A stretch of 64,000 nucleotides of DNA, taken from contig MEHQ01000840.1 of NCBI GenBank assembly GCA_008828725.1, positions 138,821 through 202,820 on the forward strand, given 5' to 3'. The notes under the pieces are model-generated. The model was given only the letters and a program-made list of their open reading frames with translations. It made no database searches and was not told the origin of the DNA. The stretch is from Saccharina japonica. Taxonomy: Eukaryota > Sar > Phaeophyceae > Laminariales > Laminariaceae. Made by a program: the position numbers and the translations under genes. Below are positions 33,546 through 46,364 of the stretch, piece by piece. Numbering within the stretch: the first letter of the stretch is position 1; each line of letters opens with the position of its first letter.

Positions 33546-34624
33546 AGTCCTACCACGGTGCCACTTGGCCAGTCCTAGCACGACCACACTCGACCCGCTC
33601 CGTCCGTACACGCTCTCGTTGCTGTCCTTCCCAGTCGGTTCCTCGCTTTCTCCCTCGTTGCACTCATGGTGCTTGGTCTGGGAAATAAATATTCTCGCGC
33701 CGAAGGGGTCAACCAGCCCAATCTTCAGCTCGTCGCCACACGTCCTCTCCTCCTTTGATGGCGAAGCCAGGTTACTGAGACGACAGTACAGCTCCCTCTA
33801 GCAAACACACCTAGGGCCGTGTACGTAGTGTCCGTCCACCTTTCTGATGGCATCTGCCTCCGCGCACAAAAGTGAGATGGACATTGCTGTCTACACCGAC
33901 GGCTCAAAAGGCCCGTGCATCTGAACTTTGCGCCTGACGCACCAGTGCCGACCCAGCTCCACCGCTGCACACGCTTCGCGGCGGGTGCGCAGCAGCAAGA
34001 AGGTATCGGTCCGCTTGAGGGTGAGTCTAGCCTTGCTCGCTAGAAAGACCCCCCCCCCTCGCTATGGGCCATGCCAATGCAAAAGCCTTGCCGGGCCAGC
34101 GAGGGGAAGAAGGGGTGGAATACTGAGGCCATTGAATCGTTCATCGGGTATTAATAGCACTTTAATTTCCCTCCAAACTCAATTATTTTGGGTGAGGTGC
34201 AGTGTAGAGCTCGTCAAGTGGTCACCCTCAGAAAGAACATGGTGCACCTGCACGCAGGCTATCGAAACAGCACCAACTACGAGGACACCCATCCCACCAT
34301 AGAGCCTCCGGAAATTGCCGCGCGCAGCTGTTACTAGCTGCACTGCAGTTCTACCCAACTAACAACTAGTCGGCGCCTTATAGTCAGCCAACTCCCGGCC
34401 GTAGTATCTGCACCAGCATCGCTGCTAGAAAAATTAAGGCATTAGTCCGTTGGGCTAATGGTAAAAAAAAGGTTAACCGATCGCCTACACAAACTAAGCC
34501 TTAAAACACACTCCTCCTGGAACAGGAAGGGGATAGGATTAGCGAAAAAAATAATTTTAGTACATGGAAACAACGTGATGAGCGCCCAAATGTTGGAGGT
34601 GTCTCTATTAGGAGTAGGAACGAT

Positions 34625-34710
34625 GCTCCGTCTCGAAAGGGATGCGTGGTCAATGGTCAAATGACTAAGGCAAGCAGCAAATGAGTACGGCCCCCCCCCC
34701 CCCCCCCCCC
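34625..34710 (+). repeat. Second poly-C-ended repeat; copies 500-568(-), 59797-59876(+)
   Basis: CTCCGTCTCGAAAGGGATGC, GTGGTCAATGGTCAAATGAC, TAAGGCAAGCANNAAATGAG, then a C-run. The end AATGAGTNCGCCCC resembles that of the first poly-C family though the body differs. Confidence 0.7.
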
Positions 34711-35502
34711 GCTGGAACGGATCGGATACACGGGTCGACGCGTGTCACCAACACGCGGTTCCAATATCTGGGGATCCAGACGTGTTGTTTTAAATTATTG
34801 CGATGAGGAAATTCGCGCTTCTTTAAAAAGCGTTTTCATGGTGGACGTAAGATTCGATTTCACGGCCAACGACCCATGTCCTACCGCCGACGCCATTTGT
34901 TACGACACTCGTCCATTGGGCTCCTGATACAAGGTTGGCCGATCGCCTACCTAACCTAAGCCTTACAGCAGATTATCCCTGATCGCCGCCAATTGCGATA
35001 TACCTGGTAGGCTACAGGAGAGCTGTGGCCGCCCCCCCTAGCACTCCTGCCGCCTCTCGCCATCTGTGAAACACCCGCCGTGACAGACTCTCGTCTACGG
35101 CCTGCGCAACACAATGTTGGATGTTTGCCCCTAGTTGCTCCCTTCAGCACGTTTTTTCGGCTGGCATTGGCGTTGCCACAGCGCGAACCGCCGCCAAGTC
35201 AGCAGATTGTTTTCCGTCTTGTCTTTTCGGCGCGACAACGGCGTAGACGACTGTGCCTTCCCACCTTCACAACTTTCAGCTCTCCGCCCTGATGCCGCCG
35301 TCGAGCTCGAAGACTGCCGCTATCTCTGTTCTTGCGTTGAGAACTACACGTGAGCACGGTTGGGGCTGGTGAGCGCTGGGTAGGGTCCTTTCTACTCGCT
35401 GGTGCTCCCGTCAAACCGCTCATTGGACAACCAGTCCCCTACAGTTTCCAGGCGTTCCTTCTGTCACTGTGAGCGACGGCTGCTTTGGACCTCTAACGAC
35501 TA

Positions 35503-35617
35503 TTACGGGGGAGCATAGTAAACACTAGTAAATAGGACCTACGGTAAACACCAAACACAATATATTTTACTGCTTTTACGAAAAACGTTTGGTCCTATTT
35601 ACTATGGTCCGCCGCAA
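35503..35617. mobile_element. TA-targeting MITE, family 1
   Basis: TA-flanked; ends TTACGGGGGAGCATAGTAAA and TTTACTATGGTCCGCCGCAA. Confidence 0.88.
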
Positions 35618-36424
35618 TAACATTCTCCTCCTTTTAGATTACTTCGGCCACCGGCACCAACGTTTCATACGCCGCCGCCGGCGTATATATGTGCTGCCGA
35701 TATCGTCATCGACCTATGTCTCGTTTCGGGCTGCCCGGTTTTGCCCCTTTCCGGCAGCAGACTCTTAAAAAAGCTCTGTTCCAGTGAAGCCGGCGCCACC
35801 TACTGGTGTCCACGACGAGACATCATCAAGAGCATCGGGACATGTTACCCTTAACACCAACGGTAGCGTCAAGGACGCCAACCATTGTTTTACGGCTCAG
35901 CAGTTCACCATACAGTACTTGAAATTAAGGGAAAGCGAGTGAGGGACTTACAGGTTCTTCGATTGTTTCTGACGTCGCGTTGGTTGATTTGTTGTCGTCA
36001 ACGAAGCCGCCATGGTACTGGCCCCTAACACAGTGCGTCCGGACCTATCTTTCGCGTCTTGCTCTCAATGATTTTGAGCACCCTTACATTGAAGACAGGA
36101 AGTCAACAAAAACGAAGTCGCCATCAGCTCGCCTACTAAAACCTTGCCACCGCCCGATAGAGTAGTGTTCCTGCCGTGCCAGTCGTACACACCGTAATCT
36201 CGCCATTTTCTACCTGCAACGTCGTGTTTAACTCCCTGCCCCCCCCCCCGGGCGCGACTCGCCCAACACCTCACGGCGCTTCGCGCTTGGTTCTAGCAAT
36301 GTCTGCCTGGTCGGTGAAAACCCGACAAGCTCCGTCCCGGCATTGTAGGGATGCGAGGGTCTATGGGCATACAACTACGGCCATGCATGAAAATGAAGTA
36401 CACCCCCCCCCCCCCACCCCCCCC

Positions 36425-36501
36425 NNNNNNNNNNNNNNNNNNNNNNNNNNNNNNNNNNNNNNNNNNNNNNNNNNNNNNNNNNNNNNNNNNNNNNNNNNNN
36501 N
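36425..36501. other. Assembly gap inside poly-C
   Basis: Run of N flanked on both sides by C homopolymers, at the tail of a poly-C-ended repeat. The true C-run or a second repeat copy may be lost here. Confidence 0.99.
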
Positions 36502-38074
36502 CACCCCCCCCCCCCCCCCCCCAGGCCCCCGTGCGCTGTGTGCGGCTGATGGTCGTGGTTCTACGAGTCAGCTGCCACTGCCCGTCAAGCACGATTGCCA
36601 AAACGCCAGCCCTGAAGGCCAAGATTTCCGTCAACTAGATTGACTCGCACAATAATGTCGACGTCTCTGTCGGTCCGATGCCGGAGTCTGATGTCCCTGA
36701 CGGCTATCCTCCGCAGAACAAACGTGTTGGCCTATATATAGCTCGATGTGTTTTTCGACGACGTGCCTGGAGAGTCCTCCAAACGCCACGTTTCTCTCCC
36801 GTGCAAGCCCGGCCGATAACGACCCCGATGAACGACCCCGATGACACCCCCATAAACCTACCGGCGACCCCTCGACAAGGACGTCAACTGCTCCTTCCCC
36901 ACGAAGTTGCCCCCCCTGGAACGTCTATGGTCATACGACTACGGCCGTGGACGACATGAGTACACCCGCCCCCCCCCCTGGAACGTCTCTCTCGAAGACA
37001 CATCGCCATCGCATGATCTGGGTCACCTATATACAACGGGGTTCGAGCCCCATGGTGGCGTTACCGCCTTCCTGAACGAAACCCCATGAGGGGTTCGGAA
37101 TCCTCTGCCCTTCATGCGAGCGCCGACTCGAACGGCAATACGCGTACACTTCGGCGGACACCCTCTTCCTTACTGCTGTTGTTCCGGTTCGCTGACAAAG
37201 CACCGCTCGGGCAACCGCCTGTCTGTGTCGCCAAACGCGCATCGGTGCTTCTAACGCGACCGATAGGGGGCGAGGGGGGCGAAAACTACCACTCACGGCC
37301 CTCGCCCATGGTTGCTCGTACGGCCTCACCCCTAGGCCAACTCTTATGGGAGACGAAAAACAGAAATGTTTCGGCGGTTTTTCCCTTCGTCGTGCAGAAC
37401 ATCCGCAAGCAGTGCCCGCCGGTAGACTGCTGTGTTGTCTTCACATTAAACCCGTTCTCTCTACTTAACCACATCAGTACACCCAGTGTCTGTCCTGATC
37501 CCTAATCCTAGAGAGATACAAATTCTGTGGTCACAGACTGTGAAACAGAGAAAAACCAAACAAAATAAACGCAAATGAATGGGTAAAGCAAGTGAGATGC
37601 TAACGTATCGGGTACGAGAACACAACGACACGAGCCGAACCAAAAAAAAAGAACAAAAGACAATAAAAAACGAATTCTGAAATGAAACAGAATACAACTG
37701 ACACAGGGAGACAGAAGCGCCCCTAGAAGAAAAGCACACGTTTTTATTTATTTTATTCTCCACATCTTTCCGCTTTGTAATAGAATTTCCGAGGCCTTTC
37801 TCCAAGCCCACTGAGGGGATGGTCCAGCCTTCTTACATCCACTCTTGTTGTTCCATTATCTTGAACCCCCTTGGTGCCCGCGTGTGCTTCCATATACTAG
37901 ACAACAAGACTGCTGATGATGTAGACTGAGTTTTTTTTTTTGTGCACTCCCCACACGAAAACAAAGGTGCAGCTCTGGCCCCGACGGCTCTATGCCTCCG
38001 ACCTAAACCTGTGAATTGTCTCCTGTGTTCTGGCCTTGTTTAAAGACTCATGTTCAGCCTCTACAATAGTGGCC

Positions 38075-38247
38075 ATACAGTACAGGACACTTAGGCTAAT
38101 AAGAAATCCAGGCTGAGATTTAGAGGGAAAACAAGAAATTCGGGAGTCGTTATCTTAAAATTAGTGTAGAAAGCGCACTCTCTCGAGTAAGAAATCCAGC
38201 CTGGACCAGATTTCCTGTGTCTTATTAGGTGCCCTGTACTGCTTTGT
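38075..38247. mobile_element. MITE family 3 (CAGTACAGGACACC ends); copies at 39018-39182, 43566-43740, partial 46619-46665
   Basis: About 165-175 bp with inverted ends CAGTACAGGACACCTAATAA and TTATTAGGTGTCCTGTACTG. The copy at 39018 is flanked by TA. Inner arms (GAAATCCAGGCTG) are also inverted. The copy at 46619 has only the left end. Confidence 0.82.
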
Positions 38248-38376
38248 GCATAGGGGCGAAATTACCAACCGTACCTGACTGAAAACGAACTCCTGCATAA
38301 TCTGCTTGGTGGCCGACCCCAGCCTGATCAAGAGTGCCCGTCGTCACCACCAAGCGAACTAAATTCTGCGGGCGGT

Positions 38377-38632
38377 TAGGGTCGTTCTTATCGAGCATTT
38401 TTTTTTCCAAAAATTCCAATAGTTTTTTCCAAAAATACACAGGAAAAGCAAGAAAAACAGGATTTATTTGGAAAGTTTGGAATTTTAACAGAGAGGGCAA
38501 AATATTTGAAAGGCTTCGCATTCCAACATTTGTAAATTATATTTGGAAATATATGGAAATCCTAAAAATTGCGCGAAAAACAAATATTTGGAAATTTTGG
38601 AAAAAAAAGTTGCACGATAAGAACGACCCTTA
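38377..38632. mobile_element. MITE family 5 (TTAGGGTCGTTCTTATCG ends), single copy
   Basis: About 256 bp with inverted ends TTAGGGTCGTTCTTATCG and CGATAAGAACGACCCTTA and an AT-rich interior of short AAATATTTGGAAAT-type repeats. Confidence 0.75.
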
Positions 38633-39309
38633 GTGGTGCCTTCGTCGAAAAGTCTGGCGGCTCGACAATTCGACGTGAGGAATCGAAAAATATTTTACGG
38701 GCCTCCGGGGGCCCAGGGATTCGAATACCATACACCTAACCCCCCGCTCGAATTTTTTTTTTTTTGCACGTTTCTTTGTATGTGTGTATCGGTGTACGTA
38801 CGTGATTTGTGTGACAATACCGGAGAGGTGCAAACCCTCACATCGAGTACAATACCACCGTAACATTGGCAGTATTAATAGGTGCCTCGTCTGAGTACGG
38901 CATCCAAGTCCCCATCCAGCGGCAACAGAAACACACACAAAGCTGTGTGGTACTACAGTTGTCCTGCTGTAACTAACTGTCGTTGTTCGCGAACATATTT
39001 CTACGCGCTGTATATGTTGTACAGTGCAGGACACCTAATAAGAAAGCTAGGCTGATATTGAGAGTAAAATAAGAAATTCGGGAGTTGTTATCTTGAACTT
39101 AGTGTAGAAGGCACCCTCTCTCCAATAAGAAACCCAGCCTGTACCATATTTCCTGTTTCTTATTAGGTGTCCTGTACTGTATAGCGAGTTCGTTTAAGGT
39201 CGTAAAACAATGCCCGTTGTTAGGTTCTTGGCACAGGCACCTGATGGCAAGGTTCTCCGAACGTTCCTCCCGTAGGTGGCCACAAAAGGGGCGAGTTGGC
39301 GGAGGTCTG

Positions 39310-39625
39310 GGGCTTAGCCCTGCAATAACTATATACCTGGTACGTCATATGTACGCCTCAAAACTTGGTGAAAAGCCATTTAATATATTTCTGGCTACGG
39401 CGAAAAGCAAAAAGTGCCTAAGTTTTGTTTTCGACTAACGTATGGCGAATAGGGCAAGGAGGTTACGGCTAATTATGAAGGGCCGCCCGAGGCGAAAAAA
39501 TTGCGATCTATGCGCGAATATACGCCTCGAAACTAAGTAAAAAGCCTTTTAATTTATTTTTGGCTACGGCGAAAAGCAAAAAGTGCCTAATTTTTGTTCT
39601 CGACTACGTATGGCGAATAGGACAT
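39310..39625 (+). repeat. ~190-bp tandem duplication
   Basis: GTACGCCTCAAAACTTGGTG with GGCTACGGCGAAAAGCAAAA, AGTGCCTAA and CGTATGGCGAATAGG, twice. GGTTACGGCTAATTATGAAG recurs at 40490-40625. Confidence 0.85.
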
Positions 39626-39919
39626 GTTAGAGATGACACCTATTATAATAGCAGTATTCGGTATCATAGAGTCGCTGCTGGATAACACAGGGTCATCTGC
39701 TACAAAGTAGCTCGTACTACATCAGTAGGCATTACTCATCTAGGAGTAAGTGATCTGTTCTGTATCACGGTTGTCATGTGATAACAGCCAGTATGTAACA
39801 ACAGGTCTTATGTTCTTGTATGCACTCGTACACATACCAAGTACGTATCGTAGCACAGCGTAGCTATACTCGTAAGACAGTACAGCAAGTCAAGTACATA
39901 CAGGTACACACCAGAGGTT

Positions 39920-40040
39920 GTGTAGTAGCCTAAGCTCTGTCATGAGTATCAGTATCATAGGAGTAGCGTACGCACGTACGATACTAGCCTAAGCTCTGTC
40001 ATGAGTATCAGTATCATAGGAGTATCGTACGTGCGTACGC
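39920..40040 (+). repeat. ~60-bp tandem duplication
   Basis: CCTAAGCTCTGTCATGAGTA and TCAGTATCATAGGAGTA twice, each followed by a CGTACGCACGTACG-type palindrome. Confidence 0.88.
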
Positions 40041-40469
40041 GGCAGATATATAAACGGGACTGTCATTATTCTGTACCCTGAAAGATCGGTAGAAAGTTCG
40101 GGGAATAGCCCAGCTTGATTTCTTATTTGGGATCGTATCCTTGGGGTCGTATCCTGTTTTAGTTTTGGGATCGAGTATACCAGTTCACGTGCATGGCACG
40201 CACACGCTCTCACTCCTCTTCAGCTCTCTTCAACAACATGCTCTCCACGAGCTATTGTCTGCTGGACATAATCAACTAAGGCCTGGGGTCACCTTCATCA
40301 TCTTCTTTTCTTCTCTTCTCTTTGAAGCTTCTCGTACAAGCTCACCTCACAGTGAGCTTCGCGCTTACCTCCATTTTAGGCCGTGTCTTGTTGGCCATCG
40401 ACAAGCGGGTCTACAGCGTACACATCAGCTACGCGCTGATACACACGCTACAACCACAAGATCTAAGAG

Positions 40470-40640
40470 ACAAGGGGTCTAAAAGATGTTCAATTACGGC
40501 TAATTATGAAGAAAAATTGACCCCCCAAAAAAAACTCTCGCCTCCGGCTTGCCTCCGGCGAGAAATAAACCCGCAATATTTTTTGGGGGTCTAAAAGATG
40601 TTCAATTACGGCTAATTATGAAGAAAAAAATACCCCCCCA
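40470..40640 (+). repeat. Tandem duplication with ccccccaaaaaa block
   Basis: GGGGTCTAAAAGATGTTCAA and TTACGGCTAATTATGAAGAA twice; AAATAAACCCGCAATATTTT recurs at 40790 as AAATAAATCCGCAAGATTTT. Confidence 0.82.
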
Positions 40641-42239
40641 AAAAAAGTAACTGCTTGAGCTAGTGGGGAGAATCGTATACGTATCATACGATAGTACTCG
40701 TTAGGTACGAGGTTGTTCGTGGTATGGGGGGGTATAATTAATTAATTTTGCGAATGAGGGAGAAGAATATTGCCTCCGGCAGCCTCCGGCGAGAAATAAA
40801 TCCGCAAGATTTTTTTGCGCCGCGGCCTGCGGCGAAAAATGTTGCGCGCCCAAAAACCCGTGTTGCGCTGCGCGTCTATGGGCTATGACCCCCTCCAAAA
40901 GAGGGTCATAGCCCATAGCTGCGCGCAACCAGCCTCGCGGCGACTGTTGCGCAAAACGCTTATTCTGACCAAATTAAATGTTGCAACAGCGCAACAGCGC
41001 AGCTCCTAATTAATAATTAATAATGCCCTGGTGACCTCAGACTTAACACATGGCGGTGCATCTCTACCGTATCTTTTCTTTGTACTCTCTCCTCCCGGTT
41101 GCCGAGAACACCGTGCTTGGAAATTCGTCCGATGGGGTGTGTTATCTTCTAGTTATCTTGTACTGGTGTGTTGCCGTACACGGCGGCGGTAGGCTGCCAT
41201 AATAAGCCTTGCCAGTCCTCTTGTCCCACCAATCGTACCAGATAAAGTACCAAATATATTTTACCCAGGGTACGGTTTTTGTAGCCGTGGCCGTAGACGG
41301 AGGGACTTGTGACAGCAATCCTCATCACGTTGGCTCTTCAACCTTTTTTTTGCGAGGAGTCGTCGTCAAAACCGACTCTTTTCAGGAAGTTTTTGTCGAT
41401 ACTCGAGTCAGCTCTGCAACCACAGCGTGGTGTACGTAGAAAGTACCTGGTACTACTGTAACCGTTTGCGCGTTTTCTATGCAGTTCCTCGCGATGGACT
41501 GCTGTGGCCGGTGACCCCCCCCCTGGATGCTGCTATCAGCGTCGACGAGACGATATTTTTTTTTGTTTATTATAGGTTGTGTGTGTGCGCGGCTTTGCGT
41601 GTGGGCACAGAGAGGCTAGAATGTGCGTGCCCCTGCTTTCGCTCGGCACCCTGATAACGTGCCGATATCCCACGCCCGTCCCTGATGAGTCCTCTAAACC
41701 AACCATAGATAGGCGTACGCCAACCAATGCGCCAACGGCAAAAAAAAAACTGTCAGGCAAAATCGACGAAAACCCTACCGCTCCGAGGGCAATCCGTTAG
41801 ACATCATAGGTATACTGTACTGCTACGAGATCGACATCAGCAACGACAACAGCGACATCAAGAACACCACTTTCACCAACACCACCAGCACCAACACCAA
41901 CACCACTACTACCACCAACAACATCATGACAAGCAAGACAACACCGAGACTCCGCGTTTTCCAATTCCAAGATATAACACCTGTGTTGCACTGCCCACAA
42001 AGTGAGCAAAAAAGTACTTTCAGATAACGCCTGATTTGTGGAAAACGGGGTTGGGTCAATATCAGCCCCGAACAAGGCCCTTTTCACAGACACCGTGCTC
42101 CCCACAGAAGCCTCCAAATGACACACCACACGCAGAGCAACTCAATCAAGCCATGGCAGAGCCTGTTCGGTAGCTTGATGGTGCTTGATCCTCCTAGAGT
42201 TGGATTAATTCAGTTTCCTGCAGATGGAAGCAGGTAGCA

Positions 42240-42660
42240 GCTTCGGTCGAAGCAATTACGCCGCCTGTTTAGGCAATCTTCACGGCCGAGGTCGCGGTGG
42301 AAGGCGTGGACGAAATCGCCCAGAACTCTTCCTGTGCCCGTGTATATATGCAAGGAAGGTTTTCAGGGGCGGGAGATATCGGGATCGATCCTACAGACGG
42401 CGTAATCGGCCTCAGAAGTGTGCCTCAAAAATCAAAGAAACGTGTACAAAAACGCAGTCATTTATTTTCTGCTGTATACGAGTACTCGCATTCATATTTT
42501 TCGAGAAAAATATTCGTTTTGAGCTGTAAAAAACGACTTGTTTACAGTACAAGAAAAACGACCTGGAACCACATTTTCAAACTTCAGCGACGAGGTCGCG
42601 CACCGTAGAGGGCACGGAATCGGCTGCCACTTTGCCACACTGCTGTGGGTGCATCAAGGA
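42240..42660 (-). other. Duplicated exon-like module of unknown function
   Basis: Two segments (about 42240-42390 and 42590-42700) are related copies about 345 bp apart. Both have a GGGGCGGGAGATATC(C/G)GGATCG block on the plus strand. On the minus strand both have a pyrimidine-rich tract, CACAG acceptor and a short frame (EEFWAISSTPSTATSAVKIA versus CGKVAADSVPSTVRDLVAEV). No family recognised. Confidence 0.25.
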
Positions 42661-42949
42661 GTATTTTGAGGGGCGGGAGATATCCGGATCGACGATATTG
42701 ATGGAGCTGTGGTGGATTGCAAATTTTTCCATAGGAAAAAAATAGGGGTATTGTTGTTCCAGTTGTCGATTGCTGAAAGTAGATTTAGCCAAATCACGAT
42801 TATTTTGTGGGCAGTGCAACACAGGTGATAATAAACAAGGCAAAATTATTCTTCCCCTGTTATTGTGCCAGCCCCCCCCACGATAAGCATGTGTAATACA
42901 TGTGGAAACCTTTTGACTCACAAACACAACTCACCCACACGGCAAACCC

Positions 42950-43137
42950 AGCTTCCACTACAGCCAACTTTCAAACGCATCTCGATCGCTGCGAGCTTTG
43001 CAGTCTTGCCCTCCTGACCTTCGATGCCTACTACAAGAAGACCCGTTCATGCCTCGAAGACTCGTACCTCCAAGACAAAGGTCGCCTTGGTCTGCCTGCT
43101 GCCATGCGTCCTGTGCTTGTACTGCTGGATTACGAGG
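42950..43137 (+). other. Exon-like unknown coding segment
   Basis: Between GCAAACCCAG and a GTGGGT donor there is an open frame with CELCSLALLTFDAYYKKTRS, CLEDSYLQDKGRLGLPAAMR and PVLVLLDYE. Composition looks protein-coding, but I recognise no family and found no partner exon. Confidence 0.25.
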
Positions 43138-44106
43138 TGGGTTTGCCGTTTTCCTGCTGGAGATCGTAGTTTGAATACCTATACGTAGAAGCAAACACTG
43201 CTGTGAGCATGTGAAGCTCAGTCCTCTCGAAGCATGCTGACATGAGAGCTTGACGCCCGTAGGCATCACATCGAACATACACGGCAGAGTGTCGCAGCAG
43301 GGTCCCCGGGAAAACACACCCGTTCCTACTAGACGTCCTTCCGAGAAGGGTCTTAGCTGGAGCTGACACCACTCGACACTGCTGCAAAGCACGTTTTGTT
43401 GTCTGCTGTGATGTGGATTGGTTCGTTTACCTGCTTGCTGCGCCCAGGGCTACCACTTACTACTTGACTCTCTCTGTACGCTGGTACGTATACCTGCTCG
43501 TATTCATTTCCTGGAAGTACGTATCAACCATGTGAGCAGAGGTACGAGACAAATATGAATACAGCAGTAAAGGACACCTAATAAGAAACAGGAAATCTCG
43601 TCCAGGCTGGATTTCTTATTTGAGAGAGGGTGCTTTCTACGCTAATTTCAATATAACGACCCCCTGAATCTCTCATTTTACTCTAAATCTCAGCCTGGAT
43701 TTCTTATTAGCCTGTTTCTTATCAGGTGCCCCGCACTGCTTGCAGCAGATCAAGCATTGGTGTTAACGTATAATACTCGTTTGGTTTCGCACAGAGGTGC
43801 AATCGTTTCTCGGCACTGATACCGGAGAGGGTGAGTGGGAGGCGAGAGGCATACCAAAGTTAAAGTTGAGCACTTTATATTTCGGTAAAACTCTCGATCA
43901 TCACCAGGCCGATATCCCCGAAAGCATCCCGTTCGGCATTGGGAACCTATCATACCTTCCTGTTGTGCTTACGGAAACGAACGCACGCCTGTCCGTGCGA
44001 AACCAGAGAGCTTTACGGGTTGCGGCTAGTTGGGCACGCATGAACGATAACGGATGAATACTTTTTTTCCTTGTTCAAACTGCCTGTACGAGTACGTACC
44101 TGGTAT

Positions 44107-44432
44107 GAGCCGGTCGCCCCGGTGGTATAGCAAGTAACCACGAAGCCTGTTAGGTTGGAGGTCGAGGGTTCGAGTCTCCGTATGGAGATTTTCATGACCA
44201 AATGACACCAACTGCTGTCGAGAGCGCATATTATAGCGTGGGTAAGCACAACTCGACGAGAGTTGACGAGGGAAGAAGGTGCTGAAATCTTCTCGCGCTA
44301 AAAAATGCAAGGCAAGAACCGTACGTACGTAGTGGGGGAGGAGGGAGAAGAGCCCACTTTGTGACCCCGGATCGGAGTTACGACTATTTAATAGGAAGGA
44401 GAGAGAAAGGAAGGGCTAAGATTCATTTTAAT
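44107..44432 (+). mobile_element. tRNA-derived SINE
   Basis: Head CGGTCGCCCCGGTGGTATAG, B-box GAGGGTTCGAGTCTCCGTAT, same body and tail as the copy at 31487, with an uninterrupted A-box region. Confidence 0.8.
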
Positions 44433-44919
44433 TATTTCTTCCCCCACAAATAGACACACACTTCCTGAATTCTACAGCTGTGTCCCCCTCATACGGGATG
44501 TACATCCTACATGAGGACATATAAAATCCGTAAGTACGCGCGATCGAAGTATTACGCTCAGCTAGCAAAGATGAGCTTCGACGAAATCCTCGAGCTCACA
44601 GCTGTTGTTTTTTTTAATTTTTTAATAAATGGGATGAGAAAAAACAACAAAGTTACTCCTTCGTATACCATTTTGTCCCGTAATATAAGCACATTTTGTC
44701 CCGAAATATAAGCACATTTTTCACATTAATACTAAATAAAAACGGTTATTATGTTTAGGGATAGAGTGTTACAACTTTGTCGCCATCAACCCTGCCCGTT
44801 GAACGACGATTTGATGGGCGTGTTTTAGCTCTCTTGTTGCCTCGTCTCACTTCCAGAGGATGCCCTCGCCAGGCATACCAGGTACCATATCATACGTACG
44901 TTGGGGCAGGTCAGAACTA

Positions 44920-45225
44920 TGGGCTATGACCCTAAAAAAAACAGTAGCCTTTGCCAGAGCTCTTGTCCCACAAATCGTACCAGATAAAGTATCTCAATAT
45001 ATTACGGTTTTTGTGGTGGTCCGCACATTTTTTTCAGATTGTCGTTGAGCCTTAGCCTGGACTAGGGTTAGGGTTAGGGCTGGGTTGGGTCGACGGCTTC
45101 TCGTGATTTGATAAAAAAAACACCCCAACACACGTAAAAATAGCAAGAAATCATAATATGTTTGGTGCTTTATCTGGTACGATTTGTGGGATAAGAGTGG
45201 CAAAGGCGCCTCCCAATAAAGGGTC
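44920..45225. mobile_element. Inverted-repeat element (GGGCTATGACCCT ends); partial relatives at 40875-40920 and 41195-41285
   Basis: ATGGGCTATGACCCT and CTTGTCCCACAAATCGTACC at the left are mirrored at the right as GGTACGATTTGTGGGATAAG and AGGGTCATAGCCCAT. At 40878-40919 the two ends meet as a compact palindrome. Confidence 0.65.
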
Positions 45226-46009
45226 ATAGCCCATGTAGGGTCAGAACGACTGCTACCCGGCTCGTGTAGGTGTATGTATGTATGTGCTGCGCCGTATGTA
45301 TATACGTAAAGGTGTCGTCAAGTAGATGTCACAGCAGGCAGCATACGATATTTTAAAAAAAAACAAAAAACAAAAAAACAGCTGTGAGATCGAGGATTTG
45401 GTCGAAACTCATCTTTGCCACCTGAGTGTAATACTTCGATCGCGCGTACTCACGGGTTTTATATGTCCTCATGCAGGATGTACATGTGGTTCTTCAAAAG
45501 GATTATACATATCATGATCGTGGACTACTTCCCGGCTCATGAGTCAGTGTATGGTATCGATCTCGTGCGTATGCAGGCAGCAGCGGCAGTAGTAGATGCC
45601 ACAGCAGGTGACATGATCGATATGTTCATACTTCGTCGTAGAGCCCCTCAACCCAAACCGGACCCAAAACGGACCAGAAACGGGCGAGAAACGCGGCTGC
45701 GCCGCTTTTGCATCTAGCGAGAAAATTGCGAGAATATTCCGAGCGCGGACCACAATTATGATATGCGGACCACAGGTACACAATTTTCAAGACAAAATCA
45801 TGCCTTGAAGATCCGAGCTAACGGATTGTATGATGTACTCTCGTCGTACCTGGTTCTAATACTATGAATACCAAGTTTCGGTATCATTATTTTTTTCGTG
45901 TTTTAGATGGTATCGTATATGGAAATATCGAAATATCGAACTTTCGATACACCATTTCATTACAGCAGTGGGGGGCCCGTATTTAAGAAAAATTCGGAAA
46001 GGCTCACGA

Positions 46010-46090
46010 AAAAAGTACCACTCTATCCCGAAATATAAGCACCTTTTAAACACTAATATTTCAATAAAAAGGTGCTTATATTTCGGGACA
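46010..46090. mobile_element. Small palindromic MITE (CCCGAAATATAAGCACC)
   Basis: TCCCGAAATATAAGCACCTT and its inverse AAGGTGCTTATATTTCGGGA lie about 40 bp apart. A related decayed copy is at 44665-44745 with two tandem left ends. Confidence 0.65.
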
Positions 46091-46284
46091 TGGTGGTAGC
46101 AAATTGGGTGTGAAGACAGAAAGCACAACCTAGGGCAAGATAAGAAACAGCCATATCAAGAAAAACATGCGATCGGCGCCCGCCCTATATTATGACGAGA
46201 CGAGGTCGCTCCGGAGAGTGGCACGAAAATAAGAAACGCCACATGTAACGAACCTTCCAGGGGTGGACCGTCCAGAAACCTTAA

Positions 46285-46364
46285 CCCATTCAGAACTGAA
46301 AAAAAAATCCTACACTAATTCCAAGTATTTTGTCCCCAAATTCGTGGGACCAGTTCTTAAGGGG
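46285..46364. mobile_element. TTAA-flanked palindromic MITE, family 2
   Basis: Bounded by TTAA; CCCATTCAGAACTG at the left and GGGACCAGTTCTTAAGGGG at the right. Confidence 0.8.

Larger units (their letters stand above)
32840..37430. other. Gene-poor tract, possibly a decayed LTR element
   Basis: Apart from the repeats listed, this holds only short open frames on both strands. Two copies of an LTR-end-like repeat bound it, and GGTTNNCCGATCGCCTAC with CTAAGCCTTA recurs at 34471 and 34934. No reverse transcriptase, integrase or gag motif seen. Confidence 0.3.

Noticed and set aside
32840..37430. Intact LTR retrotransposon
   Set aside because: Repeats at both sides share only ~100 bp and no reverse transcriptase, integrase, protease or zinc-knuckle motif was visible in any frame.
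45060..45085. Telomere-like TTAGGG repeats (also 57903-57930)
   Set aside because: Only two or three units, imperfect and internal; no terminal array.
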